The position numbers and the translations under genes were made by a program. 64,000 nt of DNA from Sulfurovum sp. XGS-02 (GTDB taxonomy: Bacteria; Campylobacterota; Campylobacteria; Campylobacterales; Sulfurovaceae), in NCBI RefSeq assembly GCF_023213175.1, contig NZ_CP093312.1, forward strand, positions 930,001 to 994,000, given 5' to 3'. Below the pieces are notes generated by a model that saw nothing but the letters and a program-made list of their open reading frames with translations, was not told where the DNA came from and searched no databases. Below are positions 62,045 through 64,000 of the stretch, in pieces; positions within the stretch are counted from its first letter, which is position 1; each line of letters starts with the position of its first letter.

Positions 62045-63498
62045 GAAACCTGCTTTGAAATATTTCTGTTGGCTAATGCACGTGGATAGTCACGATTTAC
62101 TGCGATGGATTCTGCTTTCTGTTTTAACGAAGTTTCATCCAACTCTGTAGCATGTGTAAAGTCACGCTTACCTAGAATATTGGCTTCCAGGTATCCTAAT
62201 GCAATGAATTGTTCTGTAATAGCATCTACCATATCCAAGACTGAAGAGACTTTGACGATCTCGCATCTGGCATAACGTTCTCGGGGGAAAGAGACTTCTG
62301 CAACACGTAAAGTCGGGTCATCTCCAGGGATCTGCTGTGCTCCAAAAAGTGGTTTGCTTCCTACCGTTGCCGTATGAAAAGAGGGCATGTACTGAGAAAG
62401 ATGTTCGATAGCCGCTTTTGTACGTTTTTCTGTCTCTTCTTGGGTCCAGGATTTTTCAATCTTGTCGATAAAATCCTGCCCCAGTCTGGGTTGGCAGCTT
62501 ACTAGAGAGTTTGCAACCAGGCCATCTTCATAAAGTGTGATCTCTTTAGTCATGCCATGCAGCTGAAAATAACCCCCTGGATAGGGAGTGAACTGTCCCA
62601 TACCTCGTGGCGTACCTCGTTCTCCATGAAAAACAACTTCGGGAAATTGTGTACCTTCACACCCATCCCAGTGACTCACATAGGCTGCTTTGAACTCTAC
62701 CATCGATTTGCATGGTGCTCCGAGGAGATCATCGATCTTTCCTGTTCTAAAGCCTGCAGCATTGATGAGATAATCAAAAGAATCTGTATGGCTGACATCT
62801 TCTTTGACATAACTTATATTCCACCCTTCCGTTTCAACATTTTGCTGTACATTATAGACGACGGTATTTGTATTCAGTGTAACGCACTCCAGTGCATTAA
62901 GGGTCATTTCAGCAGCTGCGGAAAGCCTAAAGAGATTGAGCCCATACTCTTGAACCATGATAAGAGGAAACTGTACTTTATCTAGATCTATGTTTTTGGC
63001 TACTGGTATCATCCACTCATCAGAGGTTTCTGGTCTTTGGACCACTGTTTTTTCTCTGAGTCGTTCTATCTCCTCTTTGCTGTAAACCTGATAATAGTTT
63101 TCCGGTTTTCCCAAAACTTCATTTTTTGGGTCTTTGGCGATATGGGCTTTATATTCATCTGTCAGTAATTTCAGGCGGGGCAGAAGTGCCTCCGGGGTAG
63201 AACTGTCCGTTGTGGGTAACACGATGACCGTAGGTCTGTAATCAACAACAAAAGGGTAGAAGCGTAAAAAGTCTATGGATTGTTTCAGTAAAGTAATGCA
63301 CTGTGTATCAGAGATTTCACGATAGAGATTACCTCCTGCATGCAAATGACACCAAGGTGGACCGCTCACTAGACTTTCATCCTTTTCAAAGAGTGTCACA
63401 TTGAGTCCAAGCTGACCAAAATAGAGTGCTGCACTTGATCCTGCAGCACCTCCCCCAATAATGGCAATTTTTACTTTACTCTTTTCTATCATACTCAT
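62041..63498 (-). CDS. FAD-dependent oxidoreductase (DAO/GR2 fold)
   Basis: The 485-residue enzyme has an N-terminal FAD-binding motif KIAIIGGGAAGSSAALYFGQLGLNVTLFEKD and, mid-protein, YLINAAGFRTGKIDDLLG as in D-amino-acid-oxidase-type flavoproteins. The C-terminal segment contains GYLEANILGKRDFTHATELDE. The substrate is unknown. It overlaps gph by 4 bp and the periplasmic gene by 4 bp. Confidence 0.8.
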   Translation of the reverse strand: MSMIEKSKVKIAIIGGGAAGSSAALYFGQLGLNVTLFEKDESLVSGPPWCHLHAGGNLYREISDTQCITLLKQSIDFLRFYPFVVDYRPTVIVLPTTDSSTPEALLPRLKLLTDEYKAHIAKDPKNEVLGKPENYYQVYSKEEIERLREKTVVQRPETSDEWMIPVAKNIDLDKVQFPLIMVQEYGLNLFRLSAAAEMTLNALECVTLNTNTVVYNVQQNVETEGWNISYVKEDVSHTDSFDYLINAAGFRTGKIDDLLGAPCKSMVEFKAAYVSHWDGCEGTQFPEVVFHGERGTPRGMGQFTPYPGGYFQLHGMTKEITLYEDGLVANSLVSCQPRLGQDFIDKIEKSWTQEETEKRTKAAIEHLSQYMPSFHTATVGSKPLFGAQQIPGDDPTLRVAEVSFPRERYARCEIVKVSSVLDMVDAITEQFIALGYLEANILGKRDFTHATELDETSLKQKAESIAVNRDYPRALANRNISKQVS

Positions 63499-64000
63499 AG
63501 CAGTGCATTTAACTCCGAAAAATCATTTATGATACATGTCGGGTCATATACCCCGATCTCTTCACCATAATTATACCCATATGTCACACCGACACTTTGC
63601 ATACCGCAGGTATTGGCAGCCAATAGGTCATTTTTAGAGTCACCGACCATTACACACTGATCTACACTGACATGCATATGCTCGCAAGCATGCAGTAAGG
63701 GCAGGGGATCTGGTTTCTTTTTCTCCAAACTGTCTCCACCCAACCAAAAGTCAAATACGCCGTCAAGCCCCAGTGCTTTGAGGATAGGTCCGACAAAATC
63801 AAAGGGTTTATTGGTGACGATCACCAAACGGTACCCTTTCTCTTTTAAGGTATGTAGCGTATCGGATACATTGGGGTAGGCAGCCGTATCGATACATAGA
63901 TTTTGTCCGTAGAATGTTAAAAAGATCTCTAAAGCTTTTTCAAACAGGACCGGATCGAGATTTTCATCTATCTCTGTCTGTCCTGATAAGGCACGTTTTA
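63495..64000 (-). CDS. gph: Phosphoglycolate phosphatase-like HAD hydrolase (5' end outside window)
   Basis: The frame is open to the window edge, encoding ~168 residues of the C-terminal part. HAD motifs II and III/IV are visible: LVIVTNKPFDFVGPIL (T in motif II), KKKPDPLPLLHAC (K) and MVGDSKNDLLAANTCGM (DxxxD). The nucleophile motif DxDGT lies beyond the window. Gph hydrolyses 2-phosphoglycolate formed in DNA repair or carbon fixation. First visible gene of the operon with the FAD oxidoreductase. Confidence 0.88.
   Translation of the reverse strand, partial: KRALSGQTEIDENLDPVLFEKALEIFLTFYGQNLCIDTAAYPNVSDTLHTLKEKGYRLVIVTNKPFDFVGPILKALGLDGVFDFWLGGDSLEKKKPDPLPLLHACEHMHVSVDQCVMVGDSKNDLLAANTCGMQSVGVTYGYNYGEEIGVYDPTCIINDFSELNALL

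Overview
The window looks like a chromosomal segment of a sulfur- and hydrogen-oxidising member of the Campylobacterota, closest in flavour to Sulfurovum and relatives. This rests on gene content, not a database search: a Wolinella-type hydABCDE uptake hydrogenase, a Tat-exported sulfide:quinone-oxidoreductase-like flavoprotein, a cytoplasmic SdhA-SdhB-SdhE complex with an HdrB-like subunit, an AMP-forming acetyl-CoA synthetase, a di-haem cytochrome c peroxidase and class II superoxide reductase. Base composition is moderately AT-rich, RBSs are AAGGAG-like, and genes are packed with many 1-4 bp overlaps.

Layout. 1-6.4 kb: 3' end of ftsH, ccpA, an HTH-less S24 protein, a small Topo VI-A/Spo11-like gene bracketed by a partial duplication of its downstream neighbour, a cytochrome P460-like gene and a DEAD-box helicase with a long structured leader. 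6.7-12.9 kb: two SUF-type Fe-S assembly systems side by side, a two-gene SufB/SufC pair and a complete sufBCDE-sufT operon. 13-17.4 kb: a 2-oxoacid:ferredoxin oxidoreductase whose gamma-alpha subunit is fused to a cytochrome b5-like plus four-helix membrane module, next to a HiPIP gene, then sodB. 17.5-22 kb: copper handling (P-type ATPase, multicopper oxidase with a beta-rich C-terminal extension). 22-25.7 kb: MOSC protein, thiI, Na/Pi transporter.

25.9-39.7 kb is a hydrogen-metabolism island: SQR-like flavoprotein, hydABCDE, a TetR regulator, a small unknown gene, a maturation-protease paralogue lacking metal ligands, hypF, an IS1595-like remnant and a NiCoT-type nickel transporter. It ends in the wreck of a hypBCDEA operon, collapsed by internal deletions into a hypB-hypC chimera and a frameshifted hypD-hypA chimera. 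Four inverted repeats of one type (AATGAAT-N4-ATTCATT), all at or beside TATAAT boxes, lie upstream of the SQR/hyd operon, the small gene (two copies) and the nickel transporter, which suggests a local regulon probably read by the TetR protein.

39.7-55.4 kb is mixed housekeeping and small periplasmic genes, with tRNA-fMet and tRNA-Gln; a 45 bp copy of the tRNA-fMet 3' part lies 250 bp beyond the gene, bracketing one small membrane-protein ORF like a minimal integrated element. It also holds ribBA, acs, a type 4 uracil-DNA glycosylase, a NifU-like protein that has lost most of its cysteines, and superoxide reductase. 55.6-64 kb: sdhABE, a paralogue of the SdhB N-terminus with its [2Fe-2S] cysteine loop deleted, thiL, and an operon of gph, an FAD oxidoreductase and a periplasmic protein.
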